Shown here piece by piece: positions 61,662 through 64,000 of a stretch of 64,000 nucleotides of DNA. The notes beneath the pieces were generated by a model. The model made no database searches and had not been told where the DNA came from. It saw nothing but the letters and a program-made list of their open reading frames with translations. A program made the translations under genes and the position numbers. This DNA comes from Odiellus spinosus. Lineage: Eukaryota > Arthropoda > Arachnida > Opiliones > Phalangiidae. The stretch is from assembly GCA_963920705.1 (NCBI GenBank), contig OY987232.1:4777200-4841199 (forward strand), read 5' to 3'. Positions within the stretch are counted from its first letter, which is position 1, and every line of letters begins with the position of its first letter.

Positions 61662-63090
61662 TTAACTTTCGACAGCCTTGATAGCACTATTTTCACCTCC
61701 GACAGAGGTCGCGTCAGGTGTATCTCTTATTCCTATATGTTCTAGGTCCCAAAAGGTTTGAATTTTTTCTGATAACAGGTCCTCTTCGATAGGCTGATTT
61801 AGACTAACTCTCATTACATTAATAGTGTTAACCCCCGCATTTAGGGTTGCCCTGGCTACCTCACTTGTACCGTGTAAAGTCCAGCCTAACTTTGTATCAA
61901 TTACCACTAACCTATCCGACAATCTTTGAACGGGACCTTCAGCAACAGCCCAAAAATAGTCTGCTCCAAACAAAATATCTGAAGGGGCTTCCCCGCCCTG
62001 ACTGGCTACACCTCGGGCTACACTTTTCGCATCTGTCAAAGTATATCCTCGCTTTTCCATTTCTTGAGCAATGCTCCCGCTCGGGACCATGAATACTCCC
62101 CCGCTAATTCCATGGGTTTCTAAGGCTTCTATTTCGACAGTTTCGTCGCTATGCACATTTTTAAGAATCATTTAAACTTTATTTCTGAACATTTTGGTCG
62201 GGACATGGCTCTCTAAAGTAAAAACGTCAAGGTTTTCCTTTCCCATTTCTCTAACTCTAGCTCACGTGAAAGTTTATCGGTTATAAAACATCCATCAAAT
62301 AAACATCGCACCTTTAATTCTTACCCATTAGCTCCTAAAACTACCGCTTGAACTGTCTGTAACACTATTTCCTTGGCCTGACCTTGGCTGCTCTGCGCTA
62401 CGGTGTTTGGACTAATTACGCTCTTCATCTCAGTATTTTCATTGGTCCTAGCATTATCTGGTTTATCTCTCGGGATCTCATCCCACACTATTTGATGATG
62501 CTTTCTTCTGCACCTTTTACACTGGGTTATTTTTCCCCTACAATGATGGCCTGATCTCAAACATAAGAAACAGAGCCTTTTCTAAAGAGCTATGGACTTT
62601 CTTTCACTAACGGCTAGTTTAGTACAAGTATAATACAGGTGGGACCCCTCGCCAAATAAGCATGAATTGTAACTGTTATTTGCAGCGGATGACGTAGCAA
62701 CGTTTAATGAAGCGGCAGAACTACTTTTCCCGCCAACACTATATAGCTAGGTTTGGAGTGGGATTTTTCTATATGATCTACACTACTTGGTATGGATTGA
62801 CTCCCCGCCCTATATATAGCGATAACTCGCTCTTTTCCTTCAATTAGCTTTCTTAAAAAACCCAATAGGTCGTCAATTTTCCAAACATCCGCGGTTCCTC
62901 CCCAAACCGCTCAAATAACTCTTAAGGTAACAAACCCCCTAAAATATGCGCCATGAGTTCTCCATCACTATCCGTTAACATTCCACGGGACTGTAAACTT
63001 CTAACTTCGATTTGACACATGTCGTGCAAATGCCTGAATTCATTTATATCACAATTTTTCGAAACAGGTGGTAATCTTAAAATGTTATTC
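61662..63090 (-). pseudogene. BEL/Pao fragment (gag end, zinc knuckle, protease)
   Basis: On minus: gag sequence with LRLPPVSKNCDINEFRHLHD near 63060, knuckle CRGKITQCKRCRRKHHQIV (62560-62480), then the retropepsin-type region with DILFGADYFW, TKLGWTLHG and a linker to RT that ends at 61662 (SVGGENSAIKAVES). Frames are broken between these parts, and RT is absent. Sequence differs from the BEL copies at 32.5-38.3 kb, so it is a different lineage. Confidence 0.8.
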
Positions 63091-63094
63091 ATTC

Positions 63095-63840
63095 GCGTAC
63101 TATGGTAGGGTCGCCTAATTCTGAACGCTTCTAATTCTGATCACTTTCATTTAAAAATGTATAACTGAACTTTGGTTGGGTCTATTTAAAGATGGAAGGG
63201 CTCATTTTGTAGATTAAGAATGGGGCTATTCGCGGAACGCGACTTCAACACTCTAGGAAAAGATCCGGAGAAAGTACGCCCCTAATTAGCCAACCGTGAT
63301 ATTTAGCATAATTAATTAGAACGTTTTTAAGGGAATGTTTCCCTTAAGGGTCCGGGAAATAAGGTTTTACGAGCTTCGGAAAATCGCGGACTTAAGCTCC
63401 GTTTTCATGGTCGCTAGTAGCGGACAATTTTAGCGAGCGTTTTCAAGTTCCGCGGGTCCTCCTAGCGGAAGCGGGAAATATCTATTTCAACCAGATCGGC
63501 GCGGAAAGTGAAAATCCGCTGAAATTTGTACTTCTCCGCGATTTATTTCGGCTTTAACAAGCATGAAAACGAAACACGCGTGTAGCGAAGGCGGATTTTT
63601 CGGTTTTTTACCCGCTACTATCGAGCATGAAAATGGGACTTTACGCAATCGATTTCGTCGTACAGTTGGAGTTCCCCGCTACAAAATAAACTTCTCAAAC
63701 CCAGAAATTGGCTACAAACCCTTCGCGAAAACGTTATTTCAAAATATGTTAAAAATTTTTAATTCTGAAAATTTATGAAAAACTCCCAAAATTGGAAAAG
63801 GAACCACTTCCGCGCCTCGGATCCAGAAACGTGTGTCAAC
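63095..63840. repeat. Copy of the repeat family found inside the hAT element
   Basis: 63095-63380 is, in reverse, similar to 13260-13610 (shared GAATAGCCCCATTCTTAATC and GGCTAATTA words). 63780-63840 matches 11410-11470 (AAAGGAACCACTT). This copy lacks the mariner foldback, so it shows the family without that insertion. The frame 63563-63778 has no recognisable product. Confidence 0.65.
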
Positions 63841-63842
63841 AA

Positions 63843-63867
63843 TTAGGATAAACACGTTCGTGTTTAT
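63843..63867. repeat. 25-bp palindrome
   Basis: AGGATAAACACG followed by TTCGTGTTTATCC is an almost perfect palindrome, also present at 22941-22965 next to the LINE. Confidence 0.7.
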
Positions 63868-63949
63868 CCCTTTATCTAAACTCGAATTTCATCAGAAACC
63901 GTAATGTCTTTTCCAATGGACCCGCGGCGCCTGATAACTGAAATCGTCC

Positions 63950-64000
63950 CACCGTCCACTGAATTCGAATTAATACAGACAAAGGTACTTTTGAAAAAAT
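63950..64000 (+). mobile_element. Start of another copy of the 15307 foldback family
   Basis: CCCACCGTCCACTGAATTCG and the following bases match 15307 onward. The copy continues off the window. Confidence 0.75.

Overview
The window is eukaryotic and almost certainly arthropod. It has spliced genes with GT-AG introns, CR1/Jockey-type LINEs, BEL/Pao retroelements, hAT and Tc1/mariner-type DNA transposons, short TTAGG-type arrays and an ionotropic receptor gene. The receptor's style (a WTGMIGEL segment and a long M1 helix after FDREVW) reminds me of chelicerate receptors such as those of spiders, but that placement is inference. Host coding content is sparse: one partial ionotropic receptor at 24.4-26.9 kb and possibly one captured gene inside a foldback element at 16.2-16.9 kb. 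Most of the rest is nested mobile DNA.

The centrepiece is a complete Polinton/Maverick (adintovirus-like) element at 40109-60849 (20.7 kb). It is bounded by 150-bp terminal inverted repeats differing at one base and by a perfect 6-bp target duplication, GGTTTG. Left to right it carries two paralogous small membrane proteins, a putative RNA polymerase III small RNA closed by a 21-bp stem, a 956-aa modular penton-like protein, a basic pVI/pX-like protein, the double-jelly-roll-type major capsid protein, a PC4-like protein with a Cys/His cluster, an integrase and an adenain-type protease, all on +. On - follow two virion-type basic proteins, a packaging ATPase with an intron inside its P-loop, a very short protein with an RVxF-type motif resembling PPP1R15 proteins, a single-BIR IAP-like protein, protein-primed DNA polymerase B and a spliced gene of unknown role. 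The right end holds two members of a new three-exon family (here called MACL, after the first residues) flanking a three-exon dUTPase. No frame is broken, so this looks like a recent, possibly functional, endogenous virus-like element. The mix suggests virion assembly, DNA replication with nucleotide hygiene, and a host-modulation set (BIR, PPP1R15-like, Pol III RNA).

A second, decayed Polinton fragment runs off the left edge (1-3264, minus strand) and carries homologues of five genes of the complete element (integrase, the pX-like and neighbouring basic proteins, ATPase and PC4-like protein). Its ATPase also has an intron in the P-loop, followed by a frameshift.

Other regions: 4.2-9.6 kb, a Jockey-like LINE split by a 3.08-kb DNA element with CCCCAGTAGCAT termini; 10.1-10.6, 23.0-23.5 and 29.7-29.9 kb, copies of one foldback MITE; 10.9-13.8 kb, a hAT-type element with perfect 8-bp target duplication, itself containing a foldback mariner-like dimer; 14.3-14.8 kb, tandem hairpins; 15.3-18.5 kb, a foldback element carrying gene-like sequence; 18.6-22.9 kb, an intact CR1-like LINE whose empty site exists at the far end of the window; 28.06-29.30 kb, an inverted-repeat element with 9-bp target duplication; 31.86-32.14 kb, a small MITE; 32.5-38.3 kb, two BEL/Pao halves in opposite orientation; 38.9-39.3 and 61.05-61.55 kb, arms of an inverted repeat into which the Polinton inserted; 61.7-63.1 kb, a third BEL fragment; 63.1-64.0 kb, copies of repeats seen earlier.
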